From JANQQC01 sp965262255 (GTDB lineage Bacteria; Pseudomonadota; Alphaproteobacteria; Caulobacterales; Hyphomonadaceae), in NCBI GenBank assembly GCA_965262255.1, contig OZ253505.1:2666001-2730000 (forward strand): a stretch of DNA of 64,000 bases, given 5' to 3'. Shown piece after piece: positions 55,655-64,000 of the stretch. The notes under the pieces are model-generated. The model was not told the origin of the DNA. It saw nothing but the letters and a program-made list of their open reading frames with translations, and made no database searches. The position numbers and the translations under genes were made by a program. Position 1 is the stretch's first letter, and the number at the start of each line of letters is the position of its first letter.

Positions 55655-58600
55655 ATGAAAACAGGACTTCTTTTTACGGGCGACTATTTGACGGAATCCA
55701 TAACGAAGGAAGCCGAGTACAAAGATATTAATATAGACAACGTTTACCAGCAACTTCAAACTGTCTTTGAAAAGTTTCCGACTAACAGTTCTCCAAATGA
55801 GGCAAAAACTGAAGACGATTTGATTTGGAGAGTGCTTTCGATTTTAGGGTGGAGACATTTCGATCGCCAAGTCCCCCTCTCGGTGAAAGGGCGAGAGAAT
55901 GTTCCTGACGGTTTGCTGTACATTGACGAACGTACGAAGTTGCAGGCTAACGAATGTTCGAATGGATGGGAGTTCTACAATTTTGGGGTGGCATTAGTTG
56001 AATCGAAACGCTGGTTGCGGAAGTTGGACAGAGGTTTGTCTAGGAGTAACGAAAAAACTGCTCCTGCCTCCCAGATGTTAAGGTACTTGCGACGAGTCGA
56101 CGATCTAACCAATGGACTAGTCAGATGGGGCATACTGACTAACGGAGCTGTTTGGAGGCTATACTTTCAGGGATCTCGGTCTGTTTCAGAACAATTTTTT
56201 GAGTTTGATCTGTACTCGTTATTTCGAGAATCGCCGATTTCCGATTCTGGAGGTCAAGAGTATAGAGACCATTGGCTGAGAGTATTTGTTTTGATGTTTC
56301 GCCGCGAAGCATTTCAGACAGTTACAGCAACCCACGAAACTTTTCACTCAAAGGCCCTTGCGGAAGGAAAGTATTACGAAGAACGAGTAACCAAAAAACT
56401 GTCCGAAGTTGTGTTTCACACGGTGTTTCCAAATCTCGCCAAAGCAATTTCTAAAAGCTGGCCGAATGCAGTTTTAAAGGACGTGCAGTATTCGGTGATG
56501 GTTCTGCTTTACCGGCTTTTGTTCATTTTCTACGCAGAAGACCGAGGATTACTACCTGTTCAGGATGATCGGTACAAAAGTTATGCGCTTCGATTCAAAG
56601 TGAGAGATGATGTCGGCAGGAGAATGAATCTAAATGAAACCTTCTCGAGCGTTCAGGGAAATTATTGGTCAGCGATTGAAGACCTATCACTTGCTATCGA
56701 TGCAGGTGACTCTTCTATTGGGCTCCCTCCGTATAACGGAGGACTATTTGACCAAGAAGCGACACCGTTGTTGAATGGCATACGAATTCCCGACAGTATT
56801 ATCAGTAAAGTGATTGAGTTGTTGAGTTTCGAAGTAGACAAAGGTGAACGCCATTATATCAACTACCGTAACCTAAGTGTGTTCCACTTGGGATCAATTT
56901 ACGAAAGGTTACTAGAATTTGAACTACGACATGATAAAGAACAGAATGTTATAGTTCACCCAAATTCGTATGCAAGGAAAACTACAGGTTCATATTATAC
57001 GCCAGAATCTCTCGTAATGCTAATTATTAGGGAAACTTTAGAACCGCTAATTGAGGATCAAGTACGCAAGTTTAAATCAAAGGTATCGGAAATCTCGAAA
57101 GAAAAAGTAGATATTGATGAAGTAATCGGCGAGCTACGAGATTTAGATCCGGCGGTAAATCTTCTCAATTTGCGTATTTGTGATCCTGCTATGGGTTCGG
57201 GGCATTTTTTGGTCAATCTAGTTGATTACTTAGCCGATGTTATTGTTGAATTAATCGCTGAGGTGACAAATATTGTAGACTGGACAGACGAACCTTATGT
57301 CTCTCCGTTGGCGGATAGAATTTCAGATATCAGATTTACGATAGAGAACAACGCGAAAAAAAATTCTTGGAGTGTTGATTTAGAACTATTAGACGACTGG
57401 AACATAGTGCGACGAATAATATTGAAAAAGTGCGTATATGGAGTTGACAAAAACATAATGGCGGTCGAACTTGCAAAAGTATCACTTTGGTTACACACCT
57501 TCACCTCAGGGGCACCACTTTCATTCTTGGATCATCACCTTAGGTGCGGAGATAGTTTATTCGGAGAAAATCTAGGTCGCGTTTTAAAGCGACTGAATGA
57601 AGGAGGAAGAGAATTTCTCATTAGAAACGAGCTAAATTCTGCCAACAAGGCAGCAGAATCAATGCAAACGATCGAGGGGATAACCGACATTGAGATTTCG
57701 GAAGCTCACCGTTCTGCATCTACATACTCTAATGTCACAAGATGGACTAACCCGGTTAATTCCTTTCTTAAACTAATACATGCTTTAGATTGGCTGCAAC
57801 CTTTTGACACAGAACGACAATCTGCTATTCAAATATGGCTTGATGGTCAGATCGGTGACCCAATGAGATATTTTCTCGACAAATGGAAAATTAGTACAAG
57901 GGCACTAGAAGTTACAAGTATGAATATGAGAAGCGAGGACAGGAATGGAAATGTACCTGACCCGATGCCAGAAGGTGTCCCGGACTGTTATAAGATGGAA
58001 GCCGACCATTTTGATCAAATACTTGATGAAGCTAAATCAGTTATCAAACGTGAAAGGTTTTTAAACTGGGAAATTGAGTTTCCAGGCGTATGGGATAATT
58101 GGTTAGGAGACAAATCCGGAGGGTTCGATGCAATTATAGGAAACCCTCCTTGGGATGTATATGAGTTTCAAGAGTTACCGTGGTTTGCATACAGGAATCC
58201 GGAAATAGCACTCATACCGAGGAAATCCGAGCGTGTGGAGGCAATAAAGGGGCTTAAAAAAACCAACACGATTTTATGGGAGGAGTCAAAGAAAGAAGAA
58301 GAAAGAATCGCCAAAGGTGTGACGCTAATCAAAAGTAAAATATCTCCATACAAATATAATCACAAAGGGAAGTTGGATTTGTACAAACTGTTTGCAGAGC
58401 GATCATTGCAATTACTTTCCTCTAAAGGAGTGATGGGATTACTAGTAAAAACGGGAATAGCGACGGAAAAAAGTTCTGCAGAGTTTTTTCACAATTTGGC
58501 TTTATCCCAATCTGTGAAAGCAATTTATAGTTTCACTAACAAAAAGAATTTTTTCCCTGATATTCACTCACGAGAAAAGCCTTGTGTCTTCGTAGCCTCC

Positions 58601-59812
58601 AACCAGCGTCGCTTTGAATCAGTACGTTGTGCGTTTGGGATCGAATCGATAGACGAACTAGAAAACAATGAACGAAAGTTACAACTAACTTCCGACGATT
58701 TCAAAATGCTCAACCCTCTAACAAAAACTGCTCCAGTCTTCGAAAACACTAAAGATGCAGAAATTACAATATCAGTTTATAGACGTTACCCGTTACTTTA
58801 TGATCAAGCAAGCGATAAACTGCTTTGGCCAGTGAAATTTCACCAGATGTTAAACAGAAGTTCCGACGAGGGTAAGTTTAAGACTGTCGAACAACTTGAA
58901 CGAGACGAAGGAGCATTCAGAATCAGTAATAATCGTTATCAGAGTGCAGATGGTTATTGGATACCGGTTTATGAGGGAAAGATGGTACAAGCGTATGACC
59001 ATAGAGCAGCAGACGTATTTGTGAATCCAAAAAATGTATATAGAGCGGGACAACAAGTTTCTCTTTCTGAAACTGACAAGAAAAAATCTGATCGATTTCC
59101 GAAGGTTCAATTTTATATACGAAAAACGGAATCTCAGTGGCCTACAACTGATAAGTGGGTAATTGCCTACAAAAACGTGACATCAACGACTAATATGAGA
59201 ACTATGATTGCTTCAATAATTCCTGAGTCAGGGGCAGTTCATAGCCTGCCCGTATTGTCGTTAGACAGCGACGAAGATAGTCGTGCAGTGAAAGCGGCAT
59301 TGATTCTAGCGACTCTAAACTCGATTGCCTTCGACTACGTTTCTAGACAAAAAGTTTCTGGAATAAATTTCTCTTGGTACTTTCTGAAACAGATCCCAGT
59401 TGTTCCTTTAGACCAGATAGAGTGTACCAGATTTGGTTCAGTTTCTGCGCAGGACTTAATAAAAGATGCTGTATTAGAGTTAACTTATACAGCAACTGAC
59501 TTAGCACCTTTTGCAGGAGATATGGGATTCGTAGAAGTAGGGGGTGAAGTAAAAGAACCATTTACCTGGAACGAGAATCGACGTTTAAGGTTGATAGCGA
59601 AGCTCGATGCGATATTTTTTATCCTGTACGGTATATTTGATTCAGAACATCGAATTAAGAGTCGAGATAAAATTAACTACATATACTCAACTTTTCCGAT
59701 TATTGAAAAGGAAGAGAATAAGCGCTTCGGACGTTATTTGTCGCGAGATTTGACTCTGGCATACTGTAACGCCCTGACATCGGGTAATCCGTTAACTGAT
59801 CCGGAAGTTTAA
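55655..59812 (+). CDS. Type IIG-like restriction-modification enzyme (single polypeptide)
   Basis: This 1385-residue protein couples cutting and N6-adenine methylation of DNA. The N-terminal third has a PD-(D/E)xK-like pattern, VPDGLLYIDE then GVALVESKRW (about 82-116), and the type IIG-like segments GILTNGAVWRLYF and YRLLFIFYAEDRG. The methyltransferase has motif I RICDPAMGSGHFLVNL (about 506-521) and motif IV AIIGNPPWDVYEF (about 826-838). The C-terminal 350 residues, including a TRD-like part, set the target. No separate specificity or BREX/Pgl genes adjoin, so PglX is unlikely. It begins 93 bases after tRNA-Asp, which suggests horizontal arrival. Confidence 0.85.
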   Translation: MKTGLLFTGDYLTESITKEAEYKDINIDNVYQQLQTVFEKFPTNSSPNEAKTEDDLIWRVLSILGWRHFDRQVPLSVKGRENVPDGLLYIDERTKLQANECSNGWEFYNFGVALVESKRWLRKLDRGLSRSNEKTAPASQMLRYLRRVDDLTNGLVRWGILTNGAVWRLYFQGSRSVSEQFFEFDLYSLFRESPISDSGGQEYRDHWLRVFVLMFRREAFQTVTATHETFHSKALAEGKYYEERVTKKLSEVVFHTVFPNLAKAISKSWPNAVLKDVQYSVMVLLYRLLFIFYAEDRGLLPVQDDRYKSYALRFKVRDDVGRRMNLNETFSSVQGNYWSAIEDLSLAIDAGDSSIGLPPYNGGLFDQEATPLLNGIRIPDSIISKVIELLSFEVDKGERHYINYRNLSVFHLGSIYERLLEFELRHDKEQNVIVHPNSYARKTTGSYYTPESLVMLIIRETLEPLIEDQVRKFKSKVSEISKEKVDIDEVIGELRDLDPAVNLLNLRICDPAMGSGHFLVNLVDYLADVIVELIAEVTNIVDWTDEPYVSPLADRISDIRFTIENNAKKNSWSVDLELLDDWNIVRRIILKKCVYGVDKNIMAVELAKVSLWLHTFTSGAPLSFLDHHLRCGDSLFGENLGRVLKRLNEGGREFLIRNELNSANKAAESMQTIEGITDIEISEAHRSASTYSNVTRWTNPVNSFLKLIHALDWLQPFDTERQSAIQIWLDGQIGDPMRYFLDKWKISTRALEVTSMNMRSEDRNGNVPDPMPEGVPDCYKMEADHFDQILDEAKSVIKRERFLNWEIEFPGVWDNWLGDKSGGFDAIIGNPPWDVYEFQELPWFAYRNPEIALIPRKSERVEAIKGLKKTNTILWEESKKEEERIAKGVTLIKSKISPYKYNHKGKLDLYKLFAERSLQLLSSKGVMGLLVKTGIATEKSSAEFFHNLALSQSVKAIYSFTNKKNFFPDIHSREKPCVFVASNQRRFESVRCAFGIESIDELENNERKLQLTSDDFKMLNPLTKTAPVFENTKDAEITISVYRRYPLLYDQASDKLLWPVKFHQMLNRSSDEGKFKTVEQLERDEGAFRISNNRYQSADGYWIPVYEGKMVQAYDHRAADVFVNPKNVYRAGQQVSLSETDKKKSDRFPKVQFYIRKTESQWPTTDKWVIAYKNVTSTTNMRTMIASIIPESGAVHSLPVLSLDSDEDSRAVKAALILATLNSIAFDYVSRQKVSGINFSWYFLKQIPVVPLDQIECTRFGSVSAQDLIKDAVLELTYTATDLAPFAGDMGFVEVGGEVKEPFTWNENRRLRLIAKLDAIFFILYGIFDSEHRIKSRDKINYIYSTFPIIEKEENKRFGRYLSRDLTLAYCNALTSGNPLTDPEV

Positions 59813-59815
59813 TGA

Positions 59816-59847
59816 ATATTGAAATACTTCAATATCGCTACATAGCG
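59816..59847. terminator. Tandem hairpins after the R-M gene
   Basis: ATATTGAA-ATAC-TTCAATAT (59816-59835) and then CGCTA-CA-TAGCG (59836-59847) directly follow the stop codon. No T-run follows, so a terminator is only possible; they could equally protect the mRNA 3' end. Confidence 0.35.
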
Positions 59848-60003
59848 GAAGTGGTAAACGAGAATGAAGGGTTTGTAGATTTAAGAACAATGGCTACAAT
59901 TAAGTAACTCTTAGCGTTTGCCTAGTATAGGCATTTATTGTGCTTATTCTGTTTTGAACGTTATCCGAACACCTTTCTACTTTGTATAATGTTAGTGTAT
60001 AAC

Positions 60004-60408
60004 TTACATGACTGTAAACGAAAATGTGCCACTCATGACGTGACCATCCTCTCCTGTTGCCCGCCAGCTAACAGTGTAGTCATCAGGTTGAAGTTCTGGC
60101 AGTTCTATTTTGAAGCTGCTAGTGGTACCAGCTCTTGAAATCGGTAAGTTTATTACTTCGCCAGTCAAAGTTGTAAGAGTCAGACTTTTAACAGCCATAG
60201 TATGTCCAAAAGGGATCATTAGATGTTTCGGCGATTCATACAAAATTTCTCCGTCAATTGGTATAGTCTTTCCTAGTTTTGCCGAACCATGCTTAGCGGT
60301 GTGTGCAGTGTGCTTTGAGGCACCCTCGCTATGTTTGTGACATTGGTCAGCGAGCGATGGAACTGAAAGAAGTCCAGCCAATACAAACGCAAAAATTAAT
60401 GGCCTCAT
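60004..60408 (-). CDS. CopC-domain periplasmic copper protein
   Basis: This 134-residue protein has a signal peptide (MRPLIFAFVLAGLLSVPSLA) and a His-rich segment (CHKHSEGASKHTAHTAKHG) that could bind copper. A CopC/YobA-like beta domain follows, ending LQPDDYTVSWRATGEDGHVMSGTFSFTV, the family's C-terminal pattern. It probably carries copper in the periplasm together with the multicopper oxidase upstream on the same strand, though 460 bases separate them. I prefer ATG 60408, which has ttagga upstream, over ATG 60423. Confidence 0.8.
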   Translation of the reverse strand: MRPLIFAFVLAGLLSVPSLADQCHKHSEGASKHTAHTAKHGSAKLGKTIPIDGEILYESPKHLMIPFGHTMAVKSLTLTTLTGEVINLPISRAGTTSSFKIELPELQPDDYTVSWRATGEDGHVMSGTFSFTVM

Positions 60409-60423
60409 AAAATGTCCTAACAT

Positions 60424-60866
60424 TGTGATTCTAATTAGATCCCGATTGGTAAGCTATTTCCAGATTTGCTTAGTCGCTAATAGAAATTCCGGTGATGCTT
60501 AAACGAATCTGCCACTCAGTATAAACTCGATTACGAGAATTGTGTAAACTTTCGGACAACTGCGTCCTGCGCTATTTGTCGCAGCTCCGCGAACTGACCT
60601 GACTTCGTCAAGCTCAAACTGCTGAAAAGGCTAGCGGAAACAGAGAATCTCCTGAACAAAAAGAGTGAACTCATTCTTGATTATGCGATGAACTTTATTG
60701 CATTAACATGTCCTGCCGACTCTTCGCTCAAATTTGAGAATCAAAATCATGCAGGACTTTCCCAAAGTTTAGTGATCTGTAGTGAAAAATTTTTTGCTTG
60801 AATATCAAGTTCAAGTTTTGGTTATTAAAAACCTCCTCAATGTTCGTTCTCCTGCGAATGCTTTTT
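60424..60866. other. Intergenic region between the multicopper oxidase and CopC-like genes
   Basis: About 440 bases, probably carrying the CopC-like gene's own promoter on the minus strand. No copper-regulator operator or gene is recognisable. Confidence 0.4.
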
Positions 60867-62216
60867 CTAGTTTTTGCTGGGATAGGTGACTTTGGCATTA
60901 ATTTGGTCTTTATTTAGCTCGTCGATTGTTGCAGGACGTGCCATCCCCATAGGGTCTTCATACCAGCCCGGGTCATCATAACTAGTGATTCCGTTACGAA
61001 CTTTGAAGATCGTGAACATACCACCCATTGTAATGTAATCATGTGGCCCTTGCGCTCCAACCATTGGTATAGAGTTTTCAGGTGCGCGCATGTGTCCTTT
61101 TTCGATATGAACCCCCATTTCTCCCATCCCATCGCGTCCCATTGTCATGTAAGCAGGGAGCAGAGAAGCAACGCGAGCGTCAAAGGTTGATGGATCGACT
61201 CCTACCATATTTGGCATGTCGTGTCCCATTTGATTCATGACATGATGTGTCATATGGCAGTGCATGGCCCAATCGCCCGGGTTGTCAGCGATAAATTCTA
61301 CGGTTCTAGTCGCTCCAACAGGAACAAGGGTTGTCGTTTCTGGCCGCCTAGCTGATTTTGGTACCATGCCTCCATCCGTCATAACTTCTTCAAAAGCGTA
61401 CCCATGAAGGTGGATAGGATGATGATGCATTGCGGAAAGATTACCGATTCGGAATCTAACTCGTTGTCCAGTTCGGGCGACTAAAGGTGTTGTACCTGGA
61501 AAGGCTTTGGCATTGAAGGTCAGAATGTTAAAGTCTGACATCTCATTAGGATCGGGCCGTTTTACGCCAGGACGCATCATCCAAGTAGATAACATCAAAG
61601 CAAAATCGCGATCTGGACGGGGTTCAGATGGACGGCGGGGATGAACGACAATCATTCCCATAAGCCCCATCGCCATTTGAGTCATCTCATCATGATGAGA
61701 GTGGTACATGAATGTACCAAACTGCGTAAACGTCCATTCGTAGATGAATGTCTCACCGGGTAGAATGGAACGCTGGCTTAGACCGCCGACACCGTCCATT
61801 CCGGAATTCAGAATCACTCCGTGCCAATGTACCGTCGTGGGAGCAATGAGTTTGTTTGTGACGTAGACTCGCACTCGGTCGCCTTCTACAACTTCAATGG
61901 TCGGGCCATGAACTTGGCCATTGTATCCCCAACAAATTCCTTTTAGGCCAGGGGCAAATTCGTGTTCAACTTCCTCTGCAATTAAGTGAAAAACTTTTAC
62001 ACCGTCGTTCAAAGTAAATTGCAGGGTAGAGCCATCAGGAGTCTCCACCGGAGTATAGTCTTGCCCAGGTTGTCCCGGTGAATAAGTTTTTCCTTGATTA
62101 TGTTGAACAGTTGTAGAGTACGCAGCTGTTGAGAATGCCGATGCAGTTCCGACACCTATTGCTAATGCACCCGCTCCTAAACCTGCGAGTTTCAATGCAT
62201 CTCGTCTCGTGGTCAT
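60867..62216 (-). CDS. TAT-exported multicopper oxidase (CopA/CueO-like)
   Basis: This 449-residue periplasmic oxidase oxidises substrates (Cu(I), possibly) and reduces oxygen to water. The twin-arginine signal is MTTRRDALKLAGLGAGALAIG. Copper motifs appear in order: TVHWHGVIL (about 127), MYHSHHDEM (about 170), HHHPIHLHGYAF (about 266) and WAMHCHMTHHVMNQMGHDM (about 318); they hold the type 1, 2 and 3 copper ligands. Met-rich stretches near the end (MGRDGMGEMG) may aid copper handling. Its start overlaps the TolC-like stop (TGATG), so the two are coupled. Confidence 0.92.
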   Translation of the reverse strand: MTTRRDALKLAGLGAGALAIGVGTASAFSTAAYSTTVQHNQGKTYSPGQPGQDYTPVETPDGSTLQFTLNDGVKVFHLIAEEVEHEFAPGLKGICWGYNGQVHGPTIEVVEGDRVRVYVTNKLIAPTTVHWHGVILNSGMDGVGGLSQRSILPGETFIYEWTFTQFGTFMYHSHHDEMTQMAMGLMGMIVVHPRRPSEPRPDRDFALMLSTWMMRPGVKRPDPNEMSDFNILTFNAKAFPGTTPLVARTGQRVRFRIGNLSAMHHHPIHLHGYAFEEVMTDGGMVPKSARRPETTTLVPVGATRTVEFIADNPGDWAMHCHMTHHVMNQMGHDMPNMVGVDPSTFDARVASLLPAYMTMGRDGMGEMGVHIEKGHMRAPENSIPMVGAQGPHDYITMGGMFTIFKVRNGITSYDDPGWYEDPMGMARPATIDELNKDQINAKVTYPSKN

Positions 62217-63607
62217 CAGTGATCTCCTCGATTAGAAGATTCGGTTGAGGAATTTACTTCATTCATTTCTATACCATCGATAGAACCGCCCGCGAGCATT
62301 TGCTCATAGCGAGCTTTTAAGGCCCAATAGTCTCGTAGGTTAGAAACGTAGTTCCGACCAGCTGCCAGTTGATCTCGTTTCGCATCTAGTAGTTCAAAAA
62401 CGCCAACTTGCATTGCGTTGTAATCGAGTTGCGTTCCATTCAAGACCTGCCCTGCAAGGGGTAGTATTTTTGTTCGTAGGAAAATTACCTTATCACGAGT
62501 CGCTTGCAATTCAGCAATAAGCCGACGGGCTTCGGCTTTTAGCGTAATACTGTCGGCAACGCGTTTTTGGATCTTGGCTTCTAAATTGGCTCCAGCAGCT
62601 TGTCTTGCACCACTGCCCCAGTTAAAAATTGGCAATTCCAATGCAAAACCGATGCCGTTCGCCCATTCGCCTTCATCACGTTCGCGTTCAATCTCAAGTT
62701 CGATATCTCCAACATATGACGATGCGGAGTCAATTCCTAACTTTGCTCCCAAGGCATCAATATGTGCATCAATGGCGGAGAGATAGAGATTATGCGAGAG
62801 ACTAAATGAGCCAAATGTTTCTTCCTTTGGAGGATTCCTCAATCGTCCTTGAATGGTCCAACGTTGAGCAGTATCTCCATCCAAACCCAATTTAGCATTT
62901 AACCGTTCTTTCGTTATTGCGAGCGCAGTGCGAGCTTGCATTGCATCAAGAGAGATTTCTGCGGCTAAAAATTTTTCACGGTCAAGTTCTACTTGTGCAA
63001 TGTTGCCAGCATTGAACAACGCTTGCGCAACTTCGACTGAAGCCTTGCTAGCTTCATCGGCTTGATCCATTAAGTTAGCGATCTGCTGGGCAGCTACTAC
63101 ATTGTAAAACGAAATACGAACTTCGGCGATGAAATCTAAAACTTCCGCTATTGTTTCGGCTGTTTTTGCTTCAAAAGTCTTATCTGCTATTTTCACTTTG
63201 CGCGGAAGAAAGAGAATATCCAAAACTTCAAGTCCGAAACTATACGAAAGATTGGTGACAGACTCATCTTCCACCTCCAGAACGTTAGCCGATACGAATG
63301 GATTTGGTAGTGATGCTTTGTGTTTGTATTCCCAAGCAGCCGTCTTTAATTCGAAATACATTGCCCGTAGATATCGATTATTCAGCATAGCAAGCTCAAT
63401 AGCTGTCTCTTCTGTCAGTGGTCTTTCAATCAAACTCTGTACCCGATTTTGCGCCTCGATTTCGGATATTGATACCCCTGGCCAGGCAGGAGGTGTAAAC
63501 CCAACTTCCGACACTTGGTCTTTGATTTGGTCAAAGCCACCGTTAGTGGGAACAGATGCACACCCTACGGTGAGCAAGACAATGGCGATATTAGGAATTA
63601 TCCTCAT
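62216..63607 (-). CDS. TolC-family outer-membrane efflux lipoprotein
   Basis: This 463-residue protein has a lipoprotein signal with lipobox LLTVGCASV (Cys16) and two long helical repeats, including LAMLNNRYLRAMYFELKTA, LDREKFLAAEISLDA and LELPIFNWGSGARQAAGANL, typical of CusC/NodT-type outer-membrane factors. It would form the trimeric exit duct for a copper-efflux pump. No membrane-fusion or RND gene lies beside it in the window; these may lie beyond the end or elsewhere. It is translationally coupled to the multicopper oxidase gene. Confidence 0.88.
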   Translation of the reverse strand: MRIIPNIAIVLLTVGCASVPTNGGFDQIKDQVSEVGFTPPAWPGVSISEIEAQNRVQSLIERPLTEETAIELAMLNNRYLRAMYFELKTAAWEYKHKASLPNPFVSANVLEVEDESVTNLSYSFGLEVLDILFLPRKVKIADKTFEAKTAETIAEVLDFIAEVRISFYNVVAAQQIANLMDQADEASKASVEVAQALFNAGNIAQVELDREKFLAAEISLDAMQARTALAITKERLNAKLGLDGDTAQRWTIQGRLRNPPKEETFGSFSLSHNLYLSAIDAHIDALGAKLGIDSASSYVGDIELEIERERDEGEWANGIGFALELPIFNWGSGARQAAGANLEAKIQKRVADSITLKAEARRLIAELQATRDKVIFLRTKILPLAGQVLNGTQLDYNAMQVGVFELLDAKRDQLAAGRNYVSNLRDYWALKARYEQMLAGGSIDGIEMNEVNSSTESSNRGDH

Positions 63608-64000
63608 TTCTAGTAGCGTAGTTTGGCGATTATATAGTTGTCTTGACGACGGTCATAGAGTTCAGAGCTCTCTTCAGAACACTCCGTAGTTTCCTACGAG
63701 TCTCACACAATCATTCTACTCCAACGAACTACTACGGGATTTTTGTCGCCGCCCGTGCCTGCGACGCAGGATTGGCATGTTACAGATATAGGAACGAACA
63801 GAAATTTTTGCAAGTGTCTAGAGGACTATATGATCGCCCGTAATTTAAAGTTTGGAAGTCAACGTAAATAATTTTGTGGGAGTTTTGACTTGTTAGTCCC
63901 TAATCATCAGAATCAAAAATCAAATCGCTCATGCCAGCTTTTCAGTAAAAACCTTTGGAATAGAGCAATGAATATAAGCTCATTCTACCACTCCAAAACA
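63608..64000. other. Terminal region, no gene recognised
   Basis: About 390 bases upstream of the TolC-like gene, likely holding its promoter. No credible frame is seen; the next gene must start beyond the window. Confidence 0.4.

Noticed and set aside
55655..59812. BREX PglX methyltransferase
   Set aside because: No other BREX/Pgl genes adjoin and the N-terminus shows a nuclease-like ExK pattern.
55484..59900. Integrative element bounded by a duplicated tRNA-Asp end
   Set aside because: No copy of the tRNA 3' end and no integrase gene were found downstream in the window.
60590..60800. Plus-strand open stretch of about 65 codons
   Set aside because: No ATG/GTG start with a ribosome site and no recognisable sequence; likely chance.

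Overview
The window looks like an AT-rich (GC roughly 40-45% by eye) alphaproteobacterial chromosome segment with the standard genetic code. Pointers to that class are a plant-type glutamate-cysteine ligase, a PyrB/PyrC-like pair whose dihydroorotase partner lacks the metal-binding HxH, adjacent lpxK and lpxL-like lipid A genes, and ubiA. A marine lifestyle is possible but not shown. The assignment rests on gene families only.

Layout. 1-7.5 kb: housekeeping genes (3' end of aroC, a PiT-like permease, a small monooxygenase, an acyl-CoA dehydrogenase, an HtrA/Deg protease, pyrC-like and pyrB). 7.9-22.5 kb: an accessory island. Its core is a near-complete SspABCD-type DNA phosphorothioation cassette: a divergent cysteine desulfurase sspA, then sspB, sspC, sspD, followed by a helicase, a GHKL ATPase and a PLD nuclease that fit an SspFGH effector. 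sspB is out of frame at a run of nine G. The cassette is bracketed by two paralogous AAA/DUF4143 ATPase genes in the same orientation. Each of these has, 50-70 bp upstream of its start codon, a non-coding tandem array with an exact 23-bp period. The two arrays differ in sequence but share a core. I regard this ATPase plus 23-bp array pairing as the most likely undescribed system here.

23-36 kb: a glycosyltransferase-like gene, a lytic transglycosylase, dapA, smpB, an acyl-CoA ligase / DUF1499 / SDR / cytochrome P450 group (lipid or terpenoid oxidation), rluB, and an lpxL-like gene with lpxK. 36.1-40.6 kb: a second accessory patch with decayed and intact toxin-antitoxin-like genes. It holds an MbcA/ParS-type antitoxin with two in-frame stops, an intact two-gene operon encoding a RES-domain toxin with an unusual partner behind a palindromic operator, a broken XRE-ImmA/IrrE-I42 gene, and a small GIY-YIG protein.

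40.7-55.1 kb: ubiA, rsmE, gshA, a POT peptide transporter, a giant (2046 aa) repeat-rich autotransporter and parC. 55.5-59.8 kb: tRNA-Asp followed by a single-polypeptide type IIG-like restriction-modification enzyme. 60.0-63.6 kb: a copper-related group on the minus strand (TolC-like lipoprotein, TAT-exported multicopper oxidase, CopC-like protein).

Taken together, the window alternates core metabolism with three defence or mobile patches: phosphorothioation plus 23-bp array modules, TA relics, and a tRNA-adjacent R-M gene.
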